From: an uncultured Bordetella sp.
GTDB taxonomy: Bacteria > Pseudomonadota > Gammaproteobacteria > Burkholderiales > Burkholderiaceae_B
Direction: 5' to 3'
Assembly (NCBI GenBank): GCA_937881145.1
Contig: CALGFL010000339.1
Span: 1-6,445, forward strand
DNA: 6,445 nucleotides
Positions 1 through 6,016 of this stretch are shown piece after piece (position 1 is the stretch's first letter; each line of letters begins with the position of its first letter). The translations under genes were made by a program, and so were the position numbers. Below the pieces are notes generated by a model. It made no database searches, was not told where the DNA came from, and saw only the letters and a program-made list of their open reading frames with translations.

Positions 1-714
1 CTGACCGACATCGACCTGAGCGTGCGCGAAGGCGAATTCGTCTCGCTGCTGGGGGCTTCGGGCTGCGGCAAGTCCACCCTGCTTTATATGGTGGGCGGCT
101 TCGTCGCGCCGTCATCGGGCGAGATCCGCGTGAGCGACAAGCCCGTGCGCGAGCCCGGGCCGGACCGCGGCCCCGTGTTCCAGGAATTCGCGCTCTTTCC
201 CTGGAAGACCGTGTTGCAGAACGTGATGTACGGCCTGACGGTGCAGAAGGTGCCGGCCCGGCAAGCGCGGCAGCGCGCAGAGGCGCTGCTGTGCAAGGTG
301 GGCCTGGCCGACTATGCCGGCTTCTATCCCAAGCAGCTGTCTGGCGGCATGCGCCAGCGCGTGGCCATTGCCCGCACCCTGGCCTACGAGCCGCGCATTC
401 TGCTGATGGACGAGCCCTTCGGCGCGCTGGACGCATACACCCGCACCACGCTGCAGAACGAGCTGCTCGAGATCTGGGAGCGCGACCGCAAGACGGTGCT
501 CTTCGTCACGCACGCCGTGGACGAGGCCGTGTATCTGTCCGATCGGGTGGTGGTGATGAGCGGCTCGCCGGGCCGCGTGCTGCGCATCGCCGACATCGAT
601 CTGCCCCGGCCGCGCGTGCGGACGCAGTTGCTGACCGATCCGCGCTACCAGCAGTACGTGCTGGAACTCGAAGCCTTGCTCGATCACGCCCGCGCGCCGG
701 AGACCGCCCAATGA
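1..714 (+). CDS. ABC transporter ATP-binding protein, NitT/TauT (SsuB/TauB-like) family, 5'-truncated
   Basis: This is the cytoplasmic ATPase that powers a NitT/TauT-type importer. The reading frame is open from base 1, so the true start lies left of the window; the GTG at 22 is internal because conserved beta-strand sequence precedes it. All nucleotide-binding motifs are intact, numbered by visible codon: Walker A GASGCGKST (18-26), Q-loop Gln at 61 in VFQEFALFPW, signature LSGGM (113-117), Walker B ILLMDEP with Asp137/Glu138, D-loop GALDAYTR and the H-loop His at 171 in THAVDEA. The 237 visible codons suggest about 20-30 N-terminal residues are missing against a usual length near 260. The stop overlaps the next start (ATGA, 711-714), pointing to an operon with the two permeases. 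The subfamily call rests on the LFPW Q-loop context and the permease neighbours. The substrate is unknown: sulfonate, taurine, nitrate, aromatic acid and pyrimidine-type importers share this ATPase. Confidence 0.95.
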   Translation: MTDIDLSVREGEFVSLLGASGCGKSTLLYMVGGFVAPSSGEIRVSDKPVREPGPDRGPVFQEFALFPWKTVLQNVMYGLTVQKVPARQARQRAEALLCKVGLADYAGFYPKQLSGGMRQRVAIARTLAYEPRILLMDEPFGALDAYTRTTLQNELLEIWERDRKTVLFVTHAVDEAVYLSDRVVVMSGSPGRVLRIADIDLPRPRVRTQLLTDPRYQQYVLELEALLDHARAPETAQ

Positions 715-1514
715 CGCGGGGCCTGCCGCGGCTCGCCGGCTTGCGCCAGGTCTGGCGCCGCAACTGGCGCACCTTGCTGGCCTGCGCCGCGCTGCTGCTG
801 CTCTGGCAGGCCGCGGCGCTGTGGCTGAAGATGGAAGAACTGCCCAGCGCCTGGGAAACCCTGCGCGATGTTCCGGTCATTCTGTCCAACGGCGAAGACG
901 TGCTCGGCATCCTGGCCTCGCTGCGGCGCATGGCGCTCGGTTTCGGCCTGGGGCTGCTCATCGCCGTGCCGCTGGGCCTGGCCATGGGCCGCAGCAAGCC
1001 GCTCGCGCGCCTGCTCAATCCGCTCACCGCCCTGGCCTACCCCGTTCCCAAGGCGGCCCTGATGCCCATCATCATGCTGTGGCTCGGCATCGGCGACCTG
1101 TCCAAGGTGCTGGTGATCTTCATGGGCGTGAGCCTGCCCCTGCTCTATCACAGCAGCCAAGGCGCGGAACAAGTAGACGACAAGCTCATCTGGTCGGCCC
1201 AGGCCATGGGCATGGGCCGGGCGGCACGCCTCTTGCGGGTGATCCTGCCCGCCGCGCTGCCCGAGGTGATGCTGGGCTGCCGGGTTGCCGTCTCGATCGC
1301 GCTCATCACCATGATCAGTTCGGAAATGATCGCGCGGCAAAACGGCGCGGGCAATCTGCTCTTTAACGCCATGGACATGGCCATCTACACCGACGTCTAC
1401 GCCGTCATACTCATCATCGCCGTCATCGGCGTCGTGCTCGACGTGCTGATGGAACGCCTGCGCGTGGCGCTTACGCACTGGGCCGATACGTTGCAACCCG
1501 GATCGACGAGCTGA
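711..1514 (+). CDS. ABC transporter permease, NitT/TauT family (first of two)
   Basis: This 267-residue inner-membrane protein forms half of the translocation channel of the importer. It has a short basic N-terminus, a first membrane segment near 21-38 and further hydrophobic segments near 74-92, 105-125, 132-147, 190-205 and 229-246, giving about six helices as usual for BPD_transp_1 permeases. The cytoplasmic EAA-type loop that docks on the ATPase is at about 162-184, with the form SAQAMGMGRAARLLRVILP. The ATG at 711 was chosen because it overlaps the ATPase stop, has a GGAG ribosome site at 699-702 eight bases upstream, and gives the family's usual length; the same frame is open further upstream but there it lies inside the ATPase gene. 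The gene ends one base before the second permease starts. It resembles SsuC/TauC, but the substrate cannot be inferred. Confidence 0.93.
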   Translation: MTRGLPRLAGLRQVWRRNWRTLLACAALLLLWQAAALWLKMEELPSAWETLRDVPVILSNGEDVLGILASLRRMALGFGLGLLIAVPLGLAMGRSKPLARLLNPLTALAYPVPKAALMPIIMLWLGIGDLSKVLVIFMGVSLPLLYHSSQGAEQVDDKLIWSAQAMGMGRAARLLRVILPAALPEVMLGCRVAVSIALITMISSEMIARQNGAGNLLFNAMDMAIYTDVYAVILIIAVIGVVLDVLMERLRVALTHWADTLQPGSTS

Positions 1515-1515
1515 A

Positions 1516-2295
1516 ATGGATCACCTACGCGCCCAAGCGCGGCGCTCGCCGCTATTCGTCTGGTTCGCGAAACATGGCGCCATCTGGCCCGTGATCGGCC
1601 TGCTGGCCATCTGGCAGCTGACATGCCTGGCCGGCTTCGTGCCGGCCCGACTTCTGCCCTCGCCGACCGCCGTCGCGCTGCGCCTGGCGCACGACCTGCT
1701 CGATCCGGGCTTTCTCTTTCATATCGGCCAGACCCTGATACGTCTATTCTCGGGTTTTCTCATCGCCCTGGCGCTGGGGTTGTGCCTGGGCATCGCCATG
1801 GCGCAGGGCGCCGAGCCGTTTCTCACGCCCCTGGTGCGCGTGGCCTCGCCCATACCCAAGATCGCGCTGTATCCGGCTCTGGTGCTGCTGCTGGGGTTCG
1901 GCCATGCGTCCAAGATCGCCCTGGTGGTGGCCGACGCGGTCTTTCCGCTGATGCTGGCCACGCTGCACGGCCTGCGCTCGGTGCCGCCCAAGCTGGTGTG
2001 GGCCGCGCAGGCCGCGGGCGCAAGCCGCTCGGTCGTCGTGCTGACCGTGAAGCTGCCTTCGGCCCTGGGTCCCATCCTCACCGGCTGCCGCATCGCGCTG
2101 GTGATCGCCTGCCTGAACGTGTTCCTGGCCGAGATGATCTCGTCCAGCGACGGACTGGGGCATCTGCTGGTCACCGCGGCGCGCTCTTATCAGATGGTGG
2201 ACATGTTCGTGCCACTGGTGCTGATCTCGCTCATCGGGCTCCTGCTCAACGCCTCGCTACAATTCGCGCGACGCCGCCTGCCCATCGCCTCTTGA
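1516..2295 (+). CDS. ABC transporter permease, NitT/TauT family (second of two)
   Basis: This 259-residue membrane protein has the same architecture as the preceding permease but a clearly different sequence, so the transporter probably uses a permease heterodimer. Membrane segments are visible near 23-42, 76-96, 106-126, 132-149, 188-206 and 230-248. The family N-terminal element LLPSPTAVALRL is at 46-57, after the first helix. The EAA-type loop is at about 161-183 (VWAAQAAGASRSVVVLTVKLP), with the conserved Gly at 168 and the Leu-Pro end. The start at 1516 lies one base after the stop of the upstream permease and has only a weak GAG (1508-1510) as ribosome site, so translation probably depends on coupling. 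Three bases separate its stop from the MarR gene. A Met-to-stop length of about 260 is normal for SsuC/TauC-type proteins. Confidence 0.93.
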   Translation: MDHLRAQARRSPLFVWFAKHGAIWPVIGLLAIWQLTCLAGFVPARLLPSPTAVALRLAHDLLDPGFLFHIGQTLIRLFSGFLIALALGLCLGIAMAQGAEPFLTPLVRVASPIPKIALYPALVLLLGFGHASKIALVVADAVFPLMLATLHGLRSVPPKLVWAAQAAGASRSVVVLTVKLPSALGPILTGCRIALVIACLNVFLAEMISSSDGLGHLLVTAARSYQMVDMFVPLVLISLIGLLLNASLQFARRRLPIAS

Positions 2296-2298
2296 ATC

Positions 2299-2745
2299 AT
2301 GCCCACCTCGACCTATCCGGGACACGACCGGTTCCTGCCCTATCTCATCAACCGGACCGCCACGCAGATCAACCGGCGCATGCTCGACATTCTCGATCAG
2401 CACGGCCTGACCCTGACGCATTGGCGCGTGCTGGCATTTTTGTCGGGGCGGGAAGGCCTGAGCATCGGCGAGCTGGCGCAGGCCACCATGACCGAGCAGT
2501 CCACCTTGTCGCGCTCTTTGCGCGCGCTGGAAGGTCTGGGCTATATAAGCCGGCGCAGCAACAGCACCGACACGCGCAGCGTGCACGTGCACCTGGAGCC
2601 CAAGGGCCGCAAGGCTTTCGAATCGATGCTGGAGCCCGCCCTGGAACTGGAAGCCCTCTACCTGGAGGGCATGAGCGAACGCGACCGGCAGACCTTGCGC
2701 AAGCTGCTGCTGCAGGTGCTGGCCAACTGCGGGGCCGGTGAATGA
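2299..2745 (+). CDS. MarR-family winged helix-turn-helix transcriptional regulator
   Basis: This 148-residue protein has the size and layout of MarR regulators, which bind palindromic operators as dimers and usually release DNA when a small, often aromatic, ligand binds. An N-terminal helix (about 11-34) and a C-terminal helical stretch (about 103-142) would form the dimer interface. The winged HTH spans about 55-104: helix SIGELAQATM, recognition helix TEQSTLSRSLRALEGLGYI, and a wing carrying the typical Asp-x-Arg (DTRSVHVHLEPKGR, 91-104). The ATG at 2299 is three bases after the permease stop. No Shine-Dalgarno sequence is visible before it, so it is probably translated by coupling from the transporter operon. 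Placement as the last cistron suggests feedback control of that operon, which is inference: the operator and promoter would lie left of the window. Ligand and target are unknown. Confidence 0.92.
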   Translation: MPTSTYPGHDRFLPYLINRTATQINRRMLDILDQHGLTLTHWRVLAFLSGREGLSIGELAQATMTEQSTLSRSLRALEGLGYISRRSNSTDTRSVHVHLEPKGRKAFESMLEPALELEALYLEGMSERDRQTLRKLLLQVLANCGAGE

Positions 2746-2749
2746 AGCC

Positions 2750-2793
2750 GGCCTGGCCGCATTAGGTCATCAGACCAGGCCAGCCCGGCCAGG
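2750..2793. terminator. Overlapping inverted repeats between convergent genes, possible bidirectional terminator
   Basis: The 57-base gap between the stops of the MarR gene and uppP contains two mutually exclusive inverted repeats: GGCCTGG (2750-2756) with CCAGGCC (2775-2781), and CCTGGCCG (2752-2759) with CGGCCAGG (2786-2793). Both arms are perfect, with loops of 18 and 26 bases. The convergent setting fits a shared terminator, but no T-tract follows on either strand and the loops are long, so the call is weak. It could be Rho-dependent or chance in GC-rich DNA. Confidence 0.3.
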
Positions 2794-2802
2794 AAGCGGG
2801 AA

Positions 2803-3657
2803 TCAGCCTACTGCCAGTACCACGCCGGCCGCCACCAGGCAGTAGATCCCGAAGAAATGCCAGCGGCCCTGCTCCAGCCACTTCGACAGCCAGCGCAGCG
2901 CCAGAAGGCCGGCCAGAAAGCTGAACACCATGCCGACCAGGCTGGGCCCCATCAAATGCATGTAATCGACGGCATGGCCGCTACCGGCGGCCTGGACGTG
3001 CGCAGCCTGATACAAACGCCAGGCTTCCTTGGCGATGACCGGCGGAGTCAGCACCACGGCCAGCGCGAAGCTGAACTCTTCGGCGCGGCGGCGCGACACG
3101 CCCAGGACCAGGCCGGTGGAAATCGTCGCGCCCGAGCGCGAAAAACCGCGAAAAGGCAGGCACAGCCCTTGCACGGCGCCGATCCAGATGCTGCTGCGCA
3201 GCGTCAGGTCGTCGGAACGCTCGCGCAGGCGCGCGGCCAGGATGATGAGCACGCCCGCCGCGACCAGCGATACCGCCATCAGCGTGGTGTTGCCGAACAG
3301 GTGCTCGATCTCGAAGCTCGATGCATTGCGAAAGACCAGATGCTTGATGATGAAGAGCAGCGCCAGGCCCACGACGCCCGTGGCCGCGGTGGCCGCGACG
3401 ATGCGCAGCGCATTGGTGCGAAAGGCCGGGAGCGACGCGAAATACGTGGCGATCCAGGCCTTCCAGAAATAGACGATGGCCGCGAACATGGTGCCGGTGT
3501 GCAGCATGACCAGCAGCATGGTCATCTCCGGCGTGGTGGGATCCAGGCCCATCAGCTTTTCGGCCACGATCACGTGCGCCGAGCTGGAAACGGGCAGCAG
3601 CTCGGCCGCGCCCTGGACGACGGCCAGAATCAGTATTTGAAAATAATGCAAATCCAT
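2803..3657 (-). CDS. uppP: Undecaprenyl-diphosphate phosphatase (UppP/BacA family)
   Basis: This integral inner-membrane enzyme removes a phosphate from undecaprenyl diphosphate, regenerating the carrier lipid for peptidoglycan and surface polysaccharide synthesis; overexpression of the family gives bacitracin resistance. The 284-residue product matches the usual length (about 270-290) and has multiple hydrophobic helices. The first catalytic motif QGAAELLPVSSSAH (15-28) supplies the (E/Q)xxxE element (Gln15, Glu19) and His28. The second is at 170-178, RGFSRSGAT, with Arg174 at the position of the essential E. coli arginine, but the Pro of the usual PGxSRSxxT is Arg170 here. The frame stays open upstream to an ATG at 3774, but the start at 3657 was chosen because the family N-terminus begins there and an AGGAAG site lies nine bases before it. 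It is transcribed alone, convergent to the MarR gene and divergent from the chemoreceptor. It may be a second paralogue in the genome. Confidence 0.94.
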   Translation of the reverse strand: MDLHYFQILILAVVQGAAELLPVSSSAHVIVAEKLMGLDPTTPEMTMLLVMLHTGTMFAAIVYFWKAWIATYFASLPAFRTNALRIVAATAATGVVGLALLFIIKHLVFRNASSFEIEHLFGNTTLMAVSLVAAGVLIILAARLRERSDDLTLRSSIWIGAVQGLCLPFRGFSRSGATISTGLVLGVSRRRAEEFSFALAVVLTPPVIAKEAWRLYQAAHVQAAGSGHAVDYMHLMGPSLVGMVFSFLAGLLALRWLSKWLEQGRWHFFGIYCLVAAGVVLAVG

Positions 3658-3666
3658 GTTGCGGCG

Positions 3667-3672
3667 CTTCCT
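3667..3672 (-). promoter_or_regulatory. Ribosome binding site deciding the uppP start
   Basis: Read on the minus strand this is AGGAAG, nine bases before the ATG at 3657. It supports the 284-residue start over the ATG at 3774, which would add 39 basic, non-conserved residues. Confidence 0.6.
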
Positions 3673-3782
3673 GTTCGTGGCCCGCGCAGAAGGTCCGCGA
3701 GCCCGCCGAAGTTTACGCCAAGCCCGGGCCCAATCGATGGGAATGGCTTTCTTCCCTTGGCTTATTCCAGTCACTGCTGGCG

Positions 3783-3818
3783 GGAAAAGCGTTTTATACG
3801 TGAAACAGAATATTCATC
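3783..3818. promoter_or_regulatory. AT-rich patch in the divergent uppP/chemoreceptor spacer, possible promoter region
   Basis: The spacer 3658-3839 lies between divergent genes and must hold start signals for both unless they are read through. Within it, 3783-3818 is noticeably richer in A and T than the surrounding DNA. It contains TTTTATAC at 3792-3799, which reads TATAAA on the minus strand, and the perfect palindrome GAATATTC at 3808-3815. I could not find a convincing -35 partner at 16-18 bases on either strand. The call rests on position and base composition only. Confidence 0.3.
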
Positions 3819-3827
3819 ATGCCATTC

Positions 3828-3833
3828 GCGAGG
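3828..3833 (+). promoter_or_regulatory. Ribosome binding site deciding the chemoreceptor start
   Basis: GCGAGG lies six bases before the ATG at 3840. The in-frame ATG at 3819 has no purine-rich Shine-Dalgarno element at a useful distance, so 3840 is preferred. The difference is only seven residues. Confidence 0.5.
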
Positions 3834-3839
3834 CAAACC

Positions 3840-5921
3840 ATGACCACTCTCACCCACCCCTCATCGCCGGGACGCGGCGCGGTCGTGCGCATCCGCTCGG
3901 GCTGGCTGGCCGTGCGGTCGATGTCCTGGAAACTGGTTACGGCCACGCTGCTGGTCACTATTCTCGTCATGGGCCTGGCGGCCGGCGTGATGGCCTGGCA
4001 GAGCTACCGCGACGCGCAGGCCAACGTCGAGCGGGAGCTGCAAGCCTCGCTCGCCAGCGCCGACGAAGCCCTGCAACTGGTGTTCGCAACTGCGAGCCAA
4101 AGCGCCTCGGCGCTGATGCCCGTATTCGTGAAGACGCTGGGAGGTGAGCCCAAGCTCGACGGCACTACCGTGGAAACCGGGGTCGCCGGCGCCGTGCCGC
4201 GCCTGGTCGCGGACGGCAAGACCATCAACGCCAACGACGACGCTCCCTCTCACGTTCACGCCTTCACCAATGCCGACCCGGCCGTGCTGCTCAAATACCA
4301 GGGCACATGGATGCGCGCCGCCACGCTGCTGCGCGACGCCAAGGGCCAGCCCATGTTCGGCACCAAGCTCGCGACCAACGACATCATGTCCAGGACGCTG
4401 GACACCGGCAAGCCCGCTGAAGGCCTGATTCAGCGCAACGGCAAGTGGTACGCCATGAGCACCAAGCCCTTGCTCGACGACAAGCAGAACATCTATGCCG
4501 GCCTGACCATGCGCGTCGACGTCAACGATCAGGTGCAGCGGCTGCTGAACTGGATCAACCAGGCCCGCGCGGCCGGGTTCGGAACGATTTCGGTGCTACA
4601 GGTCGCCAACGACGGCAAGACCTGGACCTACCTGGCCGGCGACGGCATGAAACCGGGCGCCCCCCTGGACAAGGTCATGTCGCCCGCGGTGCGCGCGCAG
4701 ATCATCGGCAGCGAGTCGGGCGCCGCCGAGCTCGACCTGAACGGCACCGGCAAGACCGATTTCATCGCCTGGCGCCGCATCCCGCACTGGAACTGGCTGA
4801 TGGTCGCGCACGGCAAGAGCGCGGACTTCCTGGCCGCCAGCGACAGGGCGATCCGCATTCAACTGGCGATGCTGCTGGTCGGCGCCGTGCTGATCGCTGC
4901 CCTGGTCGGCTGGCTCGCCACCAGCACGCTGCGCCCTATGCGCGGCGTCATCAACAGCATGGTGCGCCTGGGCCAGGGCGATCTGAGCGAAACGCTGCCG
5001 GCCGTGCCTTCGGCCTCGCGCAACGAGATCCACCGGCTTTTCGACAACCTGCGCCGCACCCAGGAAAACCTGGCCAAAGTCGTGCATGCCGTGCGCACCG
5101 GGGTCGACGAGATCAATGTCGGCGCGCGCGAGATCGCCGCGGGCAACACCGACCTTTCGGCGCGCACCGAACAGCAGGCCGCCTCGCTGGAGGAGACGGC
5201 CGCGTCGATGGAGCAATTCGCCGCGACGGTGCAGCACAACGCCGCGAACGCCCATCAGGCCAACCAGTTGGCCACCACTGCCTCGGACGTGACGACCCGC
5301 GGCGGCTCGGCCGTGGCGGCCGTGGTGGACACGATGTCGGCCATTTCGGCCAGTTCGCACAAAATCGCCGAAATCGTCGCGGTGATCGAGGGCATTGCCT
5401 TCCAGACCAACATCCTGGCGCTGAACGCCGCGGTGGAAGCGGCGCGCGCGGGCGAGCAGGGCAAGGGTTTCGCGGTGGTGGCGGGCGAAGTGCGCACGCT
5501 GGCGCAGCGTAGCGCCCAGGCCGCCAAAGAGATCAAGCAACTCATCCAGGATTCCGTGAGCAAGGTCGAAGCCGGCGCGACGCAGGTCCAGCATGCCGGC
5601 ACCACCATGCAAGAAATATTGACCTCGATCCGGCGCGTCACCGACATCATGGGCGAGATCTCCGGCGCCTCGACCGAGCAGTCGCAAGGCATCCAGCAAA
5701 TGAACCAGGCCATCTCGCAGATGGACGCGACCACCCAGCAGAACGCGGCGCTGGTGGAACAAGCCGCGGCCGCAGCCGGTTCGCTGGAAAACCAGGCCAA
5801 CCGTCTGGCTCAGGCCGTATCGGTGTTCAAGCTCAACACGCGCGCCTTGACGGTCCTGGAGAACACGCCGGATTCGCCGCGCGAACCCACGCGGACACTG
5901 GAAAACCACGCCGCTGCCTAG
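3840..5921 (+). CDS. Methyl-accepting chemotaxis protein, periplasmic (Cache-like) sensor, Tsr-type signalling domain
   Basis: This inner-membrane chemoreceptor of 693 residues would signal through CheW/CheA to bias flagellar rotation. Order of parts: cytoplasmic N-terminus (1-30), TM1 (about 31-53), periplasmic domain (about 54-339), TM2 (about 340-361), HAMP (about 361-415, with GDLS and NEIHRL near its end), then the coiled-coil signalling domain. The size of the periplasmic part and its [25 protein letters not shown] core suggest a Cache_3-Cache_2 type sensor; this is family recollection, not a search. The first methylation helix (438-459) matches Tsr closely, with Gln445, Glu452 and Gln459 at the positions of Tsr Q297, E304 and Q311. 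The hairpin tip starts at Glu517 ([20 protein letters not shown]) and is nearly identical to E. coli Tsr, placing it in the 36-heptad class. The domain ends near VFKL (662-665), and a 28-residue tail follows without the NWETF CheR-binding pentapeptide. The alternative start at 3819 adds seven residues. The ligand is unknown. Confidence 0.95.
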   Translation: MTTLTHPSSPGRGAVVRIRSGWLAVRSMSWKLVTATLLVTILVMGLAAGVMAWQSYRDAQANVERELQASLASADEALQLVFATASQSASALMPVFVKTLGGEPKLDGTTVETGVAGAVPRLVADGKTINANDDAPSHVHAFTNADPAVLLKYQGTWMRAATLLRDAKGQPMFGTKLATNDIMSRTLDTGKPAEGLIQRNGKWYAMSTKPLLDDKQNIYAGLTMRVDVNDQVQRLLNWINQARAAGFGTISVLQVANDGKTWTYLAGDGMKPGAPLDKVMSPAVRAQIIGSESGAAELDLNGTGKTDFIAWRRIPHWNWLMVAHGKSADFLAASDRAIRIQLAMLLVGAVLIAALVGWLATSTLRPMRGVINSMVRLGQGDLSETLPAVPSASRNEIHRLFDNLRRTQENLAKVVHAVRTGVDEINVGAREIAAGNTDLSARTEQQAASLEETAASMEQFAATVQHNAANAHQANQLATTASDVTTRGGSAVAAVVDTMSAISASSHKIAEIVAVIEGIAFQTNILALNAAVEAARAGEQGKGFAVVAGEVRTLAQRSAQAAKEIKQLIQDSVSKVEAGATQVQHAGTTMQEILTSIRRVTDIMGEISGASTEQSQGIQQMNQAISQMDATTQQNAALVEQAAAAAGSLENQANRLAQAVSVFKLNTRALTVLENTPDSPREPTRTLENHAAA

Positions 5922-5951
5922 CGTTGGCGGCGGGTCCGGGACCGCGCGGGC

Positions 5952-5957
5952 TATATT
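5952..5957 (+). promoter_or_regulatory. -10-like element upstream of the multicopper oxidase gene
   Basis: TATATT matches five of six bases of the sigma-70 -10 consensus in otherwise GC-rich DNA, 59 bases before the oxidase start. The nearest -35-like sequence, TTGGCG at 5924-5929, is 22 bases away, too far for a standard promoter. An activator-dependent promoter is possible but unproven. Confidence 0.25.
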
Positions 5958-5963
5958 GTTGAA

Positions 5964-5990
5964 GCAAGGGCGCGGTGACGCGCCGCTTGC
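5964..5990 (+). other. Strong GC-rich hairpin between the chemoreceptor and oxidase genes
   Basis: The sequence folds as GCAAG (5964-5968) with CTTGC (5986-5990) and GGCGCG (5969-5974) with CGCGCC (5979-5984), closed by a GTGA loop of the GNRA type, with only G5985 bulged. That makes 11 base pairs in 27 bases. It could end the chemoreceptor transcript, whose stop is 42 bases upstream, but the following CTGTCATTTCC is not a clear T-tract. It could also be a 5' leader stem of the oxidase mRNA. The structure is certain from base pairing on paper; its role is not. Confidence 0.45.
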
Positions 5991-6005
5991 CTGTCATTTC
6001 CGCGC

Positions 6006-6009
6006 AGGA
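6006..6009 (+). promoter_or_regulatory. Ribosome binding site of the multicopper oxidase gene
   Basis: AGGA lies seven bases before the ATG at 6017 and supports this start, which also puts the twin-arginine motif at residues 3-4 as expected. Confidence 0.55.
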
Positions 6010-6016
6010 CCCACCG

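Noticed and set aside
291..710. Upstream in-frame extension of the first permease to an ATG at 291
   Set aside because: The extension overlaps the ATPase coding region and encodes Arg/Ala-rich shadow sequence; the ATG at 711 has a ribosome site and gives the family's length.
1623..2741. 372-codon plus-strand open frame overlapping the second permease and the MarR gene
   Set aside because: It runs out of frame through two genes with clear family motifs and has no recognisable domain of its own.
3707..3740. Possible sigma-28 (flagellar) promoter for the chemoreceptor: CGAAGTTT (3707-3714) and ATCGATGG (3733-3740)
   Set aside because: The spacer is 18 bases where about 11 is expected, and the second half matches the consensus poorly.
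3779..3790. Possible sigma-54 element with GG at 3779-3780 and GC at 3789-3790
   Set aside because: The GG-to-GC spacing is 8 bases, not the required 10, and flanking bases do not match.
2857..3843. Long plus-strand open frame (328 codons) opposite uppP
   Set aside because: It mirrors uppP in another frame, is rich in Arg, Gln, His and Ala as expected of GC-rich antisense frames, and shows no domain; uppP has intact catalytic motifs.
4596..5909. 437-codon minus-strand open frame inside the chemoreceptor gene
   Set aside because: Its composition is that of a GC-rich shadow (His, Arg, Gly, Val repeats), and it lies wholly opposite the strongly conserved HAMP and signalling domain.
5932..5942. 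Short inverted repeat GGTC-CGG-GACC just after the chemoreceptor stop as a terminator
   Set aside because: The stem is only four pairs with a three-base loop and no T-tract; the stronger hairpin at 5964-5990 is the better candidate.
5922..6016. CueR/MerR-type copper-responsive promoter before the oxidase gene
   Set aside because: No dyad of the expected kind was found between a -35 and -10 spaced 19-20 bases apart; the TTGGCG to TATATT gap is 22 bases with no matching inverted repeat.
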